Source: Nymphaea colorata
Lineage: Eukaryota > Streptophyta > Magnoliopsida > Nymphaeales > Nymphaeaceae
Length of the DNA stretch: 64,000 bases
Assembly: GCF_008831285.2 (NCBI RefSeq)
Contig: NC_045148.1
Coordinates: 4,092,001-4,156,000, forward strand
Direction of reading: 5' to 3'
Part shown: positions 49,296-60,635 of the stretch, piece after piece
How positions within the stretch are numbered: the stretch's first letter is position 1
How the letters are laid out: every line of letters begins with the position of its first letter
The notes under the pieces: generated by a model
Databases searched by the model: none
What the model was told of the DNA's origin: nothing
Seen by the model: only the letters and a program-made list of their open reading frames with translations
Position numbers and translations under genes: made by a program

Positions 49296-49500
49296 TCAAT
49301 GGGTCCCGTGCACACCGAGGCATGCGCATCACACCCTGCTATGGACACATTTGAAGTAAAGAGCTTGCTTGGGGGTTAGGCCCCCTACCTTTATTCCAAC
49401 AAAATGGATATATACAAGGGAAGGCCAACGGTCTATGCATATTTCAATGGGTCCCGTGCACACCGAGGCATGCGGATCACGCCCTGCTATGGACACATTT
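49296..49500. repeat. 57-bp direct repeat pair, 148 bp apart
   Basis: TCAATGGGTCCCGTGCACAC and the following bases to GCTATGGACACATTT (49296-49352) recur at 49444-49500 with about two substitutions. They lie just after the gypsy RNase H relic and could be linked to it. No function is visible. Confidence 0.8.
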
Positions 49501-49867
49501 AACAGGACTAAATTATACACACAATATCGAGCCATTGACGACACCAACTGAACTTACTTGAGGATGTGGAGGCGTGATTTTGGAAGCATCCCAAGCGACA
49601 TGAGCCACCATCAGTGGAAATGAATTTCCTTTTTTTTTTATTTACAAAAAATATATAAAAATGTAAATTCCATTAATAAAAGAAGAGAACTTTAGAGTTT
49701 AGATCCATATGGTCTCAATAGGAGAGGGAAAGATGCATATTGGCTGTTGGGCAGATACCTTAGTATTTTCCTGCCATCTTATATTTTAAACGTTATAAAA
49801 AAATTTTCCATTAAAAAATTTAGTTTATGCTGTGAAACAACAAAAAACATAAATATAATTGTATAAT

Positions 49868-50176
49868 GTGTTTGGATGATGCTCTAAAACGATATTTGAG
49901 GAGCAAAATGTTGTTTTGCCTTCAAAACACTCTTTTAAACACGTTTAGGTGACAGTCAAAGTTCAGTCTATTCAAAATCTCAGTTTTGACGGAACCATGT
50001 TTTGGAAAACGAATGAATAACCTTACCACCATTACATTTTTTGAAAAAAATTCCATTTTGAGTATGTCACCTAAACATACAAAACAAGTATTAAATAGTT
50101 ATTAAAAATCAAATTTTAAGAAAACCTTATTTTCTCTTGACAGTTTTTTTTAAAGGTGTATTGTCCAAGCGGTACC
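49868..50176. mobile_element. Possible MITE of the GTTTGGATGA family
   Basis: The left end GTGTTTGGATGATGC and the inverted right end (minus strand GGTACCGCTTGGACAATAC) share TTGGA-ATxC. The interior has AAAACA/TGTTTTG fold-back words like the intronic element at 21689. No target duplication was confirmed. Confidence 0.4.
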
Positions 50177-50184
50177 TTAAGATT

Positions 50185-50596
50185 AAAAAGATTCCCCCAC
50201 TGCATAGTGAGTTTTTCAAGATATATAGGTATATCTCTATTGCTCTATGGAGAACAGAAGCATGATTAGTAGTCATTGAGAGATAGAAAGCTCTAAAGGC
50301 CCCAACAGCATAATGAATCTTTAGAGATATACCTATATATCTTTAAAGACTCACAATGCAGTGGGGGGCCTTTTTATAGCTCTATAGAGATATAGAGCTA
50401 TATTGGTATACGTCTCAATAGTTACAATGTGTTGGGGGACCTTTCTATGTTCAGAGGTGGATAGGCACCCCTCTAAAGACTCATTATTCTGCTGGAGGCC
50501 TTTAAAGCTAGAGACTACTAATGCTTGTGTTTTCTGTAGAGAAATAGAGATCTACCATATATCTCTAGAGACTCACTATGCAGTGGGAGACTTTTT
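50185..50596. repeat. Palindromic array: inverted ends plus internal inverted units
   Basis: The outer left end AAAAAGATTCCCCCACTGCA continues TAGTGAG. The right end, on the opposite strand, reads AAAAAGTCTCCCACTGCATA and continues GTGAG. Between them related units recur in both orientations: GACTCACAATGCAGTGGGGG near 50347, AGTTACAATGTGTTGGGGGA near 50420, GACTCATTATTCTGCTGGAG near 50478, and ATAGAGATATA-type linkers. The whole 412 bp is built from one ~40-50-bp module in alternating orientation. Non-coding. Confidence 0.7.
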
Positions 50597-50621
50597 AGAT
50601 ACACTCAGTTTTTCATTCTTA

Positions 50622-51050
50622 GGGCTGCACACCAGCTCAGTCAAGCCCGAGCTTGGCCAGCTCGAGCTCGAAATCGGCTCGAACTTGAGTCGAGCTCCTT
50701 ATAGCAAGTTCGAGCTCAACTCAACTACACAAAATCGAGCTCGAACTCGACTCGCTTAACCTGTTTAACTCTTTTAGGCATTAACTCGTTTAACTTGTGT
50801 AACTTATGAGAATTTGTTTTTACCCTAAAAGTTAAAACTGATGATTCCGTGAACTGATTTTGGCAATATTATATAGAGTACCGGTGCGAGTCGAGTTGAG
50901 TTCCTGAAATTAGAATTCGACTCGTTTGTTGTTTCAACTATATTTGTAAGCTCAAACTCAGGCTCGTTTATAAACTAATTAAGCACGGGCCGAGTTGTTT
51001 CAAGCAAGGTCGAGTCGAGCACGAGTTAACTTGGATTCGTTGCGCAGCCC
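50622..51050. mobile_element. GAGCTCGAAC-rich element with GGGCTGCACA ends
   Basis: Starts GGGCTGCACA and ends TGCGCAGCCC, a 9/10 inverted pair. The interior is dense in GAGCTCG, CTCGAACT and GAGTCGAG. Likely a non-autonomous DNA transposon. The flanking octamers CATTCTTA and ATCTCGTC do not form a convincing duplication. Related to copies at 15478 and 40069. Confidence 0.5.
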
Positions 51051-51230
51051 ATCTCGTCCCTAAACAGAGTTTTGGCGTCGTTAGTTCAACGGACATCACG
51101 AGTCTTTCTTCCCCGTATCCCAAGCACGGGTACGTTTGCGTTCATTTTTCAGCACGAGTGCCATTCACGGTCCTAGGAGAGCCTTTGTTGCAGCAGCCAG
51201 CAGCCACACGCGAGAGAGAAAGAGCGAGAG

Positions 51231-51923
51231 ATGCCGGCAACTGCGACGCTGGTGGGAGCCCTTCTAGGGCTCGGCACTCAGATGTACTCCAACGCCCTTC
51301 GGAAGCTTCCCTACATGAGGCGTGAGTGGTCCTTCTTCTTTCTTCTTCTTCCTCCCTTTCTTTTGTTCCCCTTCCCGTCAATTTTTTGTTTCTTTCGATC
51401 CCCTTTCTGCAATGCGTTTGAATGATTGGTTGGCATCTGGGTGAGTTGTCTCAACGAAATAATGATGGTGGTCGTTCTAATTTCAGACCCATGGGAACAC
51501 CTTCTTGGGATGGGCCTCGGCGCCGTGTTCGCCAACCAACTTGTGAAGTGGGACGCGCAGTTGCAGGAAGATCTTGATAAGATGCTGGAGAAGGCCAAGG
51601 CTGCCAATGAGAGCAGATATTTCGGTAACGAATTTTTCAGTAGTTCCCTTTGATGTCTTCTTTTCGTTAGCTTGGAAAATTAGATTTGTTTAAGGAAGGG
51701 AACTACTGAAATAGTATGATCCTTTGTTTTTTTTTTGCTGTTCATCTGATCAGACCAGCTGCTTATGGATTTATTTGTGAATTTTCATGGTTGTAGTAGT
51801 CGTTCTTTTCACCAATCTAACAAATATATCTTATCTCTAATGCTTCGACAATGAACCATCCCTTGTTATCCACTTGTCTACTTTCTGCTTACAGGGCACC
51901 ATAGCGGGCGATCCTTTCTTTAG
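51231..51923 (+). CDS. Small conserved plant protein, probable mitochondrial complex I-associated subunit
   Basis: Exon 1 (51231-51321) encodes MPATATLVGALLGLGTQMYS, then NALRKLPYMR. Exon 2 (51487-51624) encodes HPWEHLLGMGLGAVFANQLV, then KWDAQLQEDLDKMLEKAKAA and NESRYF. Splice sites GTGAGT and TTTCAG join in phase. It has one hydrophobic segment in the first 20 residues, a second around 34-49 and an amphipathic charged tail, typical of a small inner-membrane protein. I recall similar short plant proteins in complex I proteomes (the At1g67350 type), but this is from memory and unverified. The last exon is uncertain: 51895-51923 (after TTACAG) joins in phase and gives GHHSGRSFL then a stop, about 85 residues; an unseen acidic-tail exon farther on is the alternative. 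The ATG follows a GA-rich leader. Confidence 0.65.
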
Positions 51924-54865
51924 ATTTGAGTGGCAAGTATGCAGATTAATTCTTCGAAGTAGGAAACAATTGCATGGTTGAACACGAGAATTTAGCAGGG
52001 GTGGTAGCAGCGCATAGGAATTAATAATTTTTCACAAGTTAATTGTTATAATAATTTATCTTTATTTTGAGGACACAAAAAAAGCTGGCCGTATATGGAT
52101 TGATAACTAGAAGGAATCAGGTGCAGTGCAATTCCATTTTTTTTTGCACATTTCCAAAATTAAGTTTTAGGTTTTTGCAGGACGGGAGATTCGGACATGT
52201 AAATGTGATGTTCACAGATCTGAAACTTAGAACTGCCTCTTGTTCCTTTAAGTAGATGTATAAGTAGAACTTGGTAAGAATCAATAAATTCAACAATATG
52301 AGACTTCCAAATTTTATGGGGCATAGATTGTTGCATGAATATTCTAATAAAGCGATTCAAGTGCCACTTTCTAGGTTTTGGTACATGACAATCTTATCAC
52401 CTGGGTAGGAACTTACAAAATTGATGGTGGATTTTGAAAGTGTATCTCCATAATGTAATCCAGGCACTCTGAATGGGAAATAAATGCAAATTAAAACCCA
52501 TCTTCTTTGATTAAGATTTCAGATTTTCCAAAGGTCAAGATACTTTATCCACAAGACAATACATTGTTGAGTTGCACTGTGAATGATTTTATTAATTTTT
52601 CTTTAGTTTCGTTTGCTTCCTATTTAATGATAGAGGTCCACTGCTATGTACAGCTGTTGTATGCCAGAAAAGAAAACAGAACCATAACTCCATAAGTTTG
52701 GGCTTGGTCATATGGTGCACAGTAAAAATAATAACTGAAGACAAATAAATGATAAATTTCCTGTCAGTTGAAGCAATAAAAAAATTTTGGTGCTCAAATT
52801 GCTTAAAAATTTTCCTATTTTCTCTGTTCTTCTTGTTTCTGAAATGTGAACTAAAGGGCTCTTGTTAATGATTTTCCTTAGCACTTTGGTTACTCTTAAG
52901 CATATTTTGCTGACAAATTTTTTCGTCGTTCCACGAGGATGTTGCTCTCTAATGACCAACAGGCTTGTATGACTGTACCCCGCATCTTAAAAGAGGACAG
53001 CCGAAGGGTTGGAATTCTTTGATAAGAAACTTTTAGAAGCTTCTTTTCTATTCTTAGCTTCTGTCAACTGCAAAGCAGGTTCATGCAATAGCATGGAAAG
53101 ATACATGTTACTGAGACCTTTTCCTTTTTCATACACAAAGAAAGTTGTCCTACATTGGTCTTGTAGCATACTGACTGTATGAACAGGAACAAGTATAGGA
53201 TATAATGTTTATTCTATCAACTCAGAAGTTCTGACTTTTAGTTACGATGTGCCAACTAGCTTTTAACGCATGGAGCTTTTTGCTACATTTTTTGTTTTCT
53301 CTTCCAATGAAATGTTTTTTTCTGAGTTGCTGGTGATCAAGAACCGATCTAGCCAGTATAAGTTCTGTTTAGGAAATTTATCGGAGAACCCTGCATGAAA
53401 TTCATGCAGATTTTGTGCTTGGTGCTTACAAAAGTGAAAAGTCTAAGATCACAATGTTCTGAAATTATGTTTAAGTTCAGAGAAATATTGATGTTTATTT
53501 TATCCCAGAATTCTCTCCGACCATTCGCTATCTGTTTCCGTTCTCATTGACGGTTAGGGGAAAAAACACATTATTTTGAGGAACTTGTTGTTGCTCCTAA
53601 CAATATTAAGGGAGGAAGAGAGATGTAATATCAAAATGACAAATAAGAAGATGAAAAATGTTTAACAAGAAGCGAGTATCAAACAATTCTACTTATCATT
53701 TTTGGTTATTTAAATATTCAAATTTCATCATGTAGATGCTTCGTAATAGCAACAAGATGTCACTTGCATCCTGTGCAAGATTCGAATATTCAATGTCAAC
53801 TCCATTTCTTCCATTGAAACTCTACTGATGCCCATACTTTGCTACATATATTGATATCACCCTTAGGGCCTCCTTAAAAATGGTCATATTCCTAGACCTT
53901 CTGCAGCTCTTCCATATCTATATGATAAGATTTCGTAAAGGGTGTATCGTAATGTCTCTCTGGTGGGACAATAGTTATGCCATATTGCGAAATATCATAA
54001 TTTTATTTTATAAAAAATTAAAAAATAAAGAAAAAATCAGAAAAAAGGAAAAATCATTAGAAGTGTGTTTTCCATGAAAAGCATGTTACACATAAATACA
54101 GACTTATGGCAATGAACATTTATCAATTTAATAACTAATCATATGGCTATGAGTCATAACACATTAAGAAATAGGTTTAAAGTCTTAGGTATACATGATG
54201 AAGTTGCTCAGTGCTAATAACAAATGGAAATATCATCTAATCATTATTCATAATCTTTATCTTCATCACATTGTTAATTGCATTATCTTTTTGAATTTCA
54301 AGATCCTCGTCAACATGTGCAGGCTCTTCTTAATTAGCATCTTCTATTCCTTTGATGTTCAACTTCTCAAGATTCTCCTCCTCAATTATGGTGGTTGGTC
54401 CTTTGTCAACTCACAAAGCCAGTACATTGAAGTTGTTCAAGCTAATAGGACCAAATTGACATTAATACTTTCTTGTTAATATTTTTTCTCATTGCATAAA
54501 ATAAATAAGTGAAAATTTGTTAATATATTGTAGGACAAGTGTACATAACATCTAAGACAAGTATATATTAGTTTATTAATTTTTCTCAACCACATTTTAT
54601 ATCATATATTGTTACACGCAAGTATTTCAGTTTCTTTTAATTTCTCTTCTTGTGTTTTTGCTTTAGTATTTTCTTTTGTACGGGTCGGGTCTAGTTAGAG
54701 TGTGCAACCCAACCCAGCACGTCATGTACTTAAACCCTCTTAAGGGTAATCAAACCCTAATGAAGATTATTGTTGACGTGAAGAGGAGCTGGGCTTCCTA
54801 CGGCTGTGTGTGTGAGTGCTGCAGCGAGCGACTGTAGAGGTGGTTAGCCAAACCGAGGCTAACAA
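51924..54865. other. Spacer; possible LTR of an outer retroelement at its right end
   Basis: No gene recognised. The last 200-300 bases end in GAGGCTAACA directly before a primer-binding-like site and are probably the 3' part of an LTR, but its left edge could not be found. Confidence 0.45.
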
Positions 54866-55054
54866 GGTATCAGAGCTCCAGCGACCATGGTGGAGAGAAT
54901 CACTGCGAACATTTGACGCCTGAGCAAATCAAGGAGAAGAGATGGCTGAACCAATGTTTTCACTACCGTACGTTCCAGGCCATAACTGCAGACGCCTCCA
55001 TATGTACCTCGTCGAGGAAAGCGACAAACCACTAGAGGCTGATGGGGATCCGCC
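54866..55054 (+). mobile_element. Outer LTR retrotransposon: primer site and truncated gag start
   Basis: GGTATCAGAGC at 54867-54877 is the tRNA-Met primer-site type. An ATG at 54942 opens a frame (MAEPMFSLPYVPGHNC ...) that stays open for 37 codons and is cut exactly where the minus-strand copia LTR begins at 55055. The remainder should lie beyond the right edge of the window. The family is not recognised. Confidence 0.55.
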
Positions 55055-55297
55055 TGTAAAAAGTGACTATAACAGTCACAAAATATGTATTTAGCAATAA
55101 AGAGGCACTAAGGCCAAGTGAGGAAGGATAAAACTGATTCAATATAACATATGAAGGCTGTAAAACACAACATATCTTTACAAAGACTGTTACAAGAATA
55201 TATACAAGAGGGAATAAGAAGAGAGGAGCTGAACTAGCCGTTGAGCTAGTTCCAACGGCTCTTAATAGAGCTGTTGGAACTGCCAATGGCTAGTTTG
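55055..55297 (-). mobile_element. Copy 2 (minus-strand copia): distal part of its 3' LTR
   Basis: Read on the minus strand this matches the U5 half of the copy 1 LTR: TGTGTTTTACAGCCTTCATA, TTGGCCTTAGTGCC, TTTTGTGACTGTTATAGTCA and an end in TTTTTACA. It stops at the left GTTTG duplication of copy 1. The other part of the same LTR is at 60473-60635, so the LTR was split by the copy 1 insertion. Confidence 0.88.
55293..55297. other. Target-site duplication of copy 1 (left)
   Basis: GTTTG immediately before the LTR start TGTTAG; the identical GTTTG follows the 3' LTR at 60473-60477. Five base pairs is normal for Ty1/copia. Confidence 0.9.
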
Positions 55298-55666
55298 TGT
55301 TAGAAAATAAGATAGGTTAGCATATCATAGTTAGGCTTAGCTAGGTTAGGTTTTATTTTTCTATTTTATTTTTCATGTATTTTATTCTTTTATTTTTTTT
55401 CTTTTTAACCTAATGTTCTAGTCGTTGGGAGTTCCAACGGCTCTTTTATGAGCCGTTGGAACCTCCAACGGCTAGAACAGCCTTCTCTAACTCCTTCTCT
55501 TGTCTCTCCCTTCTTGTATAAATTGTAGAGCTACCCCTTGTACTAAATAAGCTGTGTTTTACAGCGTTCATATAGTTTATTGAATGAGTATTACTCTTCT
55601 CCACTTGGCCTTAGTGCCTTTTTAGTATTATATGCATCTTTTGTGACTGTTATGGTCACTTTTCAC
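55298..55666 (+). repeat. 5' LTR of copy 1 (369 bp)
   Basis: Begins TGTTAGAAAATAAG and ends CTTTTCACA. It contains a perfect 13-bp hairpin, GTTCCAACGGCTC (55431-55443) with GAGCCGTTGGAAC (55450-55462), and a likely promoter TATAAATT at about 55518. It is 31 bp longer than the 3' LTR because that copy lacks most of the hairpin. Confidence 0.93.
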
Positions 55667-55679
55667 ATGGTATCAGAGC
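55667..55679 (+). other. Primer-binding site of copy 1
   Basis: TGGTATCAGAGCC directly after the 5' LTR, complementary in type to the 3' end of plant initiator tRNA-Met. Confidence 0.92.
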
Positions 55680-55875
55680 CATTGGGCTGATTCTTGAAGC
55701 TTATTAAAGGCTGCTGCTGTGATTTTATGTTGCTGGTTCGATTGAAGAGATTTTTGCTGGTGGATATCGTTTTTTGAAGGCTTTTTGCTGTGGCTGCTCA
55801 CCAACTGTTTGGTGAAATTTCTAGAAGAGTTTCTTTTTGACTTCCTTGGAGATTATTGTCTCAAATATTGCTTTC

Positions 55876-58800
55876 ATGGAAGACTCCAAAGTTTCAATCG
55901 AAGGAGGAAGTTATTATGCTCCATACAAGCTCGATGGAACCAATTATACACTATGGGCAAAATGTTTGGAAATGCATATCAAAGGAAAATATTTATGGGG
56001 TTTCATAAGAGGTACGTCTATCACTCCCACTCTTAAGTTGACCAAAATAGAAAATGGAATTGGGAAACAACTAGATGGAGTGGAAAGACAAAATGCCATG
56101 AATGAATATTACAAAACATTAGACGATTGGGAAGCTAAAAATTCTAGGATTAAAAAATGGATTTATGGAAGTATTGAACCTAAGATTGCCCAAAACCTTA
56201 TGTATTATGAAAAAGTTAGTGAAGTTTGGGAATATCTCAAGGGAATGTTCACCCAAAAAGATATGGCCCAGAAGTATCTTTTGATTCAAAAGGCTCAAAG
56301 TATCAAGCAAGGAGAGAAAAATATTAGAGAATTTTTCATGGAAATATCTAGTGTATGGAATGAGTTAGATCAACTAAATCCCGAACTAGGGATGGATTGC
56401 AAATGCCATGAGATTAGAAGAATTGAAGTGGATGAATTTTGGTTTTTTTCAATTCCTTCAAGGGCTACGACCCGAATTTGAACAAATAAGGTCAGCCCTT
56501 CTTTCATTTGCTTCTCCTCCACCCATTCATGAACTTCTTACAAAGCTAAGTGGAGAAGAAACTAGAATGAAACTATTCAAAGAAATGGACAAGGATAGTG
56601 TTCTTATCTCAAAACAAGAAGAAGAAAGAGCCTTAGCCGCTTCTAGACCTGGAAACAACATCAACTCTTTTAGACCTCCTCACTTTAAGAATCAAATTAG
56701 AGGAGAATATGAAGTTATTTGCCACTTTTGTCATGAACCGGGTCACATAAGACCTAGTTGTCCAAAGTTGAACAACAATAAAGGACAATTGCGGAATCTT
56801 GGAGGAAATTTATTCAAAGGAGGAACTTCATATCCTCAAGGAGGGCAACACAACCGGGGAATTTCATATCCTCAAGGTGGACATTACAACATTAGATAAT
56901 TTGATCAAAGAAAGACCGCAAATGTCGCAAATGAAGGATGTGATCTCTCATCCATATCCACAACGTTGAATCAAATCATGACGGCCCTTCAACCCATGAT
57001 CAAGGAGTCAAATTCCGGTGCACTAGCAACAACGGCATCCATCTCTAACACTCCCGGTATGTTTTCGTGGCTTTTAGATTCCGGTGCGTCTTTTCATATG
57101 ACACTAAATATATCATCTTTGACCAATTTTGAACAAACAAGAAAAGAATCAAATGTAGTTACCGCCGATGGAACTTGATTGAGAATTTTGAAAAAGAATT
57201 TGGGAAACAAAAATTTTTTGTTCCAAAAGTTAGTTATGTCCCTAGATTTAATCTTAACTTACTTTCTGTATCACAAATCTCAGATCTTGGATTTGATGTT
57301 GTTTTCTCATCAAATAAATGTTTGGTGGAGGATCACCAAACCGGGAGATTGATTGGGGAAGGTTTTAGAAAAGTGGACCTTTACTATTTGGACAATTTAT
57401 GCATCCCCAAAGAAAAGTTTTGTCACTATGTTGAAAATGTGGACATCAATGTTTGGCACCAAAGATTAGGTCATCCAAACATTAGAAAATTGTCTATGAT
57501 GAGTCCTACCAAGAATATTTGTATTGAAAACTTTAAATGTAATGATTGTATACATGGAAAAATAAAATCTTTAGCTTTTGGAGAAAGGAACTTTTTCTCT
57601 TCTTTGCCTTTTGAACTTGTTCATTCCGATGTATGGGGACCCTCTCCTATCATGTCAAAAGGAGGCTATCATATTATGTGATCTTTGTTGATGACTTCAC
57701 TAGGTATTATTGGATATATTTCCTAAAATATAAATCCGAAGTTTTTGAGATATTAAAAAATTTTCACATGTTGGTACAAACACAGTTCAATGCTAAATTA
57801 AAAATTTTAAGGACTGATTCCGAGGGTGAATACATTTCAAATGAGTTCAAAAGATATTTGGAAAACTATGGGATAGTCCATAAAAAAACATGTCCAAGAA
57901 CCCCTCAACAAAATGGACTTTCTGAAAGAAAACATAGGCACATAATTGAAACAATAAGAACTCTTCTTATTTTAAAAAATGTGCCTAAAAACTTTTGGGC
58001 TGAAACAACCATTGCTTCTGTTTATCTCATAAACAGAATGCCTTCAAAAGTTTTAAATAATACCACTCCGTTTGAAAAATTATTCAAGTATGAACCCGAT
58101 TTCAATAGACTTCGTATTTTTGGATGCAAATGTTTTGTTCTTAATGACAAGACTGACAAGCTAAGTTCAAAAGTTATTGAATGTGCTTTTATTGGTTATT
58201 CTGAAACTCAAAAAGGCTACAAATGTTATGACTCTATTAAAGACAAGATCATCGTCTCAAGGAATGTAAGGTTTTGTGAAGATGAAAGTGGATTCAAAAA
58301 TTATGGGGAGTCTCAACACAATAATGATTATTCCTTTTTATTTAAGTTCCTTTCTGAATGTGATGATGAAATGCATCATGTTGATGATAGTAACACTGAT
58401 GGTAATGATAGTGGAGTAGCAAATGATATAATCACTTATCATAGAAGAAACCGACAACAAGAAGTTGGTGAAGAAGAACATCATGAGACTATTTGATCTT
58501 CAACCAACTCGAAGTGAAGAAAACCTTATGAGATCCACTAGAAATGTAAGACAACCCAATAGGTTTGTATCTTATGAAACTTTTACTCCATCACATAGAG
58601 CTAGAATTAATGCCATTCACTCTCACTTTGAACCTTCTATTTTTAATGAAGCATCCAAATATATTGAGTGGAGGAATGCCATGTTAGAAAAATTGGATGC
58701 CTTGAGAAAAACCCAAACTTGGGAAATACAAGGTTTACCTATAGAAAAAAAGACTATTGGATGCAAGTGGGTATACAAGGTGAAAACTAAAAGTGATGAT

Positions 58801-60121
58801 CCTTAGAAAGATATAAAGCAAGGCTTGTTGCCAAATGTTACACTCAAGAATATGGTTAGCTAGAATGACTACTGTTAGGACCCTTATTGCTTTAGCATCT
58901 GTTAAAAACTGGAATATCTATCAAATGGATGTTAAAAATATCTTTTTGAATGAAGATCTTATGGAAGAGGTTTATATGGAAGTACCACCAGGGTTGTTTG
59001 TTCCTCAAGGAAAAATTCTTAGACTTAAGAAGGCTCTTTATGGGCTCAAACAAACTTCCAAAGCTTGGTTTGACCGCTTTAACTCTGTTATTTCTGATTA
59101 TGGGTTTCATTCATGTTGAACTGACACTACCTTGTTTGTTAAGAATACTGCTGCGGGTATCATAATCCTCTTATTGTATGTTGATGACATGATCGTTACA
59201 GGTAGTGATAAGGAAGATATTAGAGAATGTAAGAAATTGCTTCAAAAAACTTTTGAAATGAAAGATTTAGGTTTTCTAACATATTTTTTAGGTATTGAGG
59301 TTGCATATTCTACTAGAGGATATTTTTTGTCACAAACTAAGTTTGCTGTAGAGATCATTGTTAAATCAGACATAATAGATGTTAAGGTCACAGAAACTCC
59401 TGAAGCAGTAGGAACCAAAATGAAGATTGTTGATGGAGTTCCACTTACCAATCCCACTCCTTACCGACAGCTTGTGGGATCCTTAATGTATTTCAGCATC
59501 ACTCGGCCTGACATTGCTCATGCAGTTCATACTGTGAGTCAGTTTCAACATGCTCCATCAACCGTTCATATGGGAGCTGTTCTTCGTATCATCAGATATA
59601 TTAAGGGAACAATAAATAAGAGAGTATTTATGTCTTCCTCTTCCTCCTTGAACTTGATTGTTTATATTGATGCTGATTGGGGAGGAGATCCAAATGATAG
59701 ACACTCAACTATTGGATTTTGTATTTTTCTAGGGGAATCACTCATCTCATGTAAGTGCAAGAAGCAACAGAAAGTCTCTTTATCCTCTACTGAAGCTGAA
59801 TATCGCGTCATGGCTTCTACAAGTATGGAAATTGTCTGGTTTCGTCAAATGATTTTTGATATGGGAACAAGAATAGAAGAGCCCACTGATCTATGTTGCG
59901 ACAACAAGAGTTCTATCTACATTGCAAAAAATCAAACCTTCCATGAACGAACTAAGCATATAGAGATGGATTGTCACTATGTTCATGAAGAATTTTTGAA
60001 AAAGACTATCAAGCTTCCATATGTTTGCTCCGAGTTCCAGCTGGCTGATTTCTTCACAAAGCCTCTATGTTCTCCTAGATTCAACTTTCTTTTAGATAAA
60101 CTTCTGGTGATATCACCGTAA
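55876..60121 (+). pseudogene. Copia gag-pol of copy 1, multiply broken
   Basis: Gag from 55876 (MEDSKVSIEGG; DGTNYTLWAKCLEMHI; LIQKAQSIKQGEKNIREFF). CCHC zinc knuckle at 56720-56761 (CHFCHEPGHIRPSC). Aspartic protease LLDSGASFHMT near 57071. GAG-pre-integrase WHQRLGHPNIRK near 57456. Integrase core near 57690-57960 (DDFTRYYW, LRTDSEGEY, NGLSERKH). RT with MDVKNIFLNE, YGLKQTSKAWF and YVDDM at 59177-59191. RNase H with DADWGGD and STEAEYR, ending HERTKHIEMD and LADFFTKPL. Lesions: a frameshift near 56400; a TAA near 56897; a 16-bp deletion giving TGA near 57176; a frameshift near 57660; one inserted base and TGA near 58490; TAG near 58804; a 28-bp deletion near 58854; TGA near 59117. No full polyprotein can be made. 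Confidence 0.93.
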
Positions 60122-60134
60122 GTTTAAGGGGGGG
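60122..60134 (+). other. Polypurine tract of copy 1
   Basis: The purine run AAGGGGGGG, within GTTTAAGGGGGGG, immediately precedes the 3' LTR start TGTTAG, where plus-strand priming occurs in LTR elements. Confidence 0.88.
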
Positions 60135-60472
60135 TGTTAGAAAATAAGATATGTTAGCATATCATAGCTAGGCTTAGCTAGGTTAGATTTTATATTTCTG
60201 TTTTATTTTCATGTATTTTATTCTTATATTTTTATTCTTTTTAACCTAATGTTCTAGTCGTTGGGAGTTCCAACGGCTAGAACAACCTCCTCTAACTCCT
60301 TCTCTTGTCTCTCCCTTCTTGTATAAATTGTAGAGCTACCTATTGTACTATATAAGCTGTGTTTTACGGCCTTCATATAGTTTATTGAATGAGTATTACT
60401 TTTCTCCACTTGGCCTTAGTGCCTTTTTAGTATTATATGCATCTTTTGTGACTGTGATAGTCACTTTTCACA
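60135..60472 (+). repeat. 3' LTR of copy 1 (338 bp)
   Basis: Begins TGTTAGAAAATAAG and ends CTTTTCACA. By eye it differs from the 5' LTR by roughly a dozen substitutions, small A/T-run length changes and a 31-bp gap spanning the hairpin, so the insertion is not recent. The gap is bounded by the direct repeat CCAACGGCT in the 5' LTR. Confidence 0.93.
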
Positions 60473-60635
60473 GTTTGACAGTAATAAAATAAAAATAAAA
60501 AATAAAAAAAAATAAAGAGAAAAAAAAGAAATAAACTAAATCCTAAACTAAATTCTAACTAATCCTAAACTAACTCTTAGTTAAGATAATACCTAATTAA
60601 GAGATGACAACAATAAGAACTCATATTTCTTAACA
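60473..60635 (-). mobile_element. Copy 2: proximal (U3) part of its 3' LTR
   Basis: Read on the minus strand it begins TGTTAAGAAATATGAG just after the copy 2 polypurine tract and runs A/T-rich to the right GTTTG duplication of copy 1. Together with 55055-55297 it makes an LTR of about 400 bp. U3 is clearly diverged from copy 1, while U5 is similar. Confidence 0.85.

Larger units (their letters stand above)
55298..60472 (+). mobile_element. Complete-length Ty1/copia LTR retrotransposon (copy 1), coding-defective
   Basis: 5' LTR 55298-55666, primer site 55667-55679, gag-pol 55876-60121, polypurine tract 60122-60134, 3' LTR 60135-60472, flanked by GTTTG on both sides. Domain order gag - protease - integrase - RT - RNase H is the copia order. 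Both LTRs begin TG and end CA. It interrupts the 3' LTR of copy 2. Confidence 0.95.

Noticed and set aside
49296-49500. CRISPR-like spaced repeats
   Set aside because: Only two copies, 57 bp long, in a plant nuclear context next to a retroelement relic.
54690-54866. Precise LTR boundaries of the outer element
   Set aside because: A right end (CTAACA) is plausible, but no left TG end or second LTR copy is in the window, so it was not called as an LTR.
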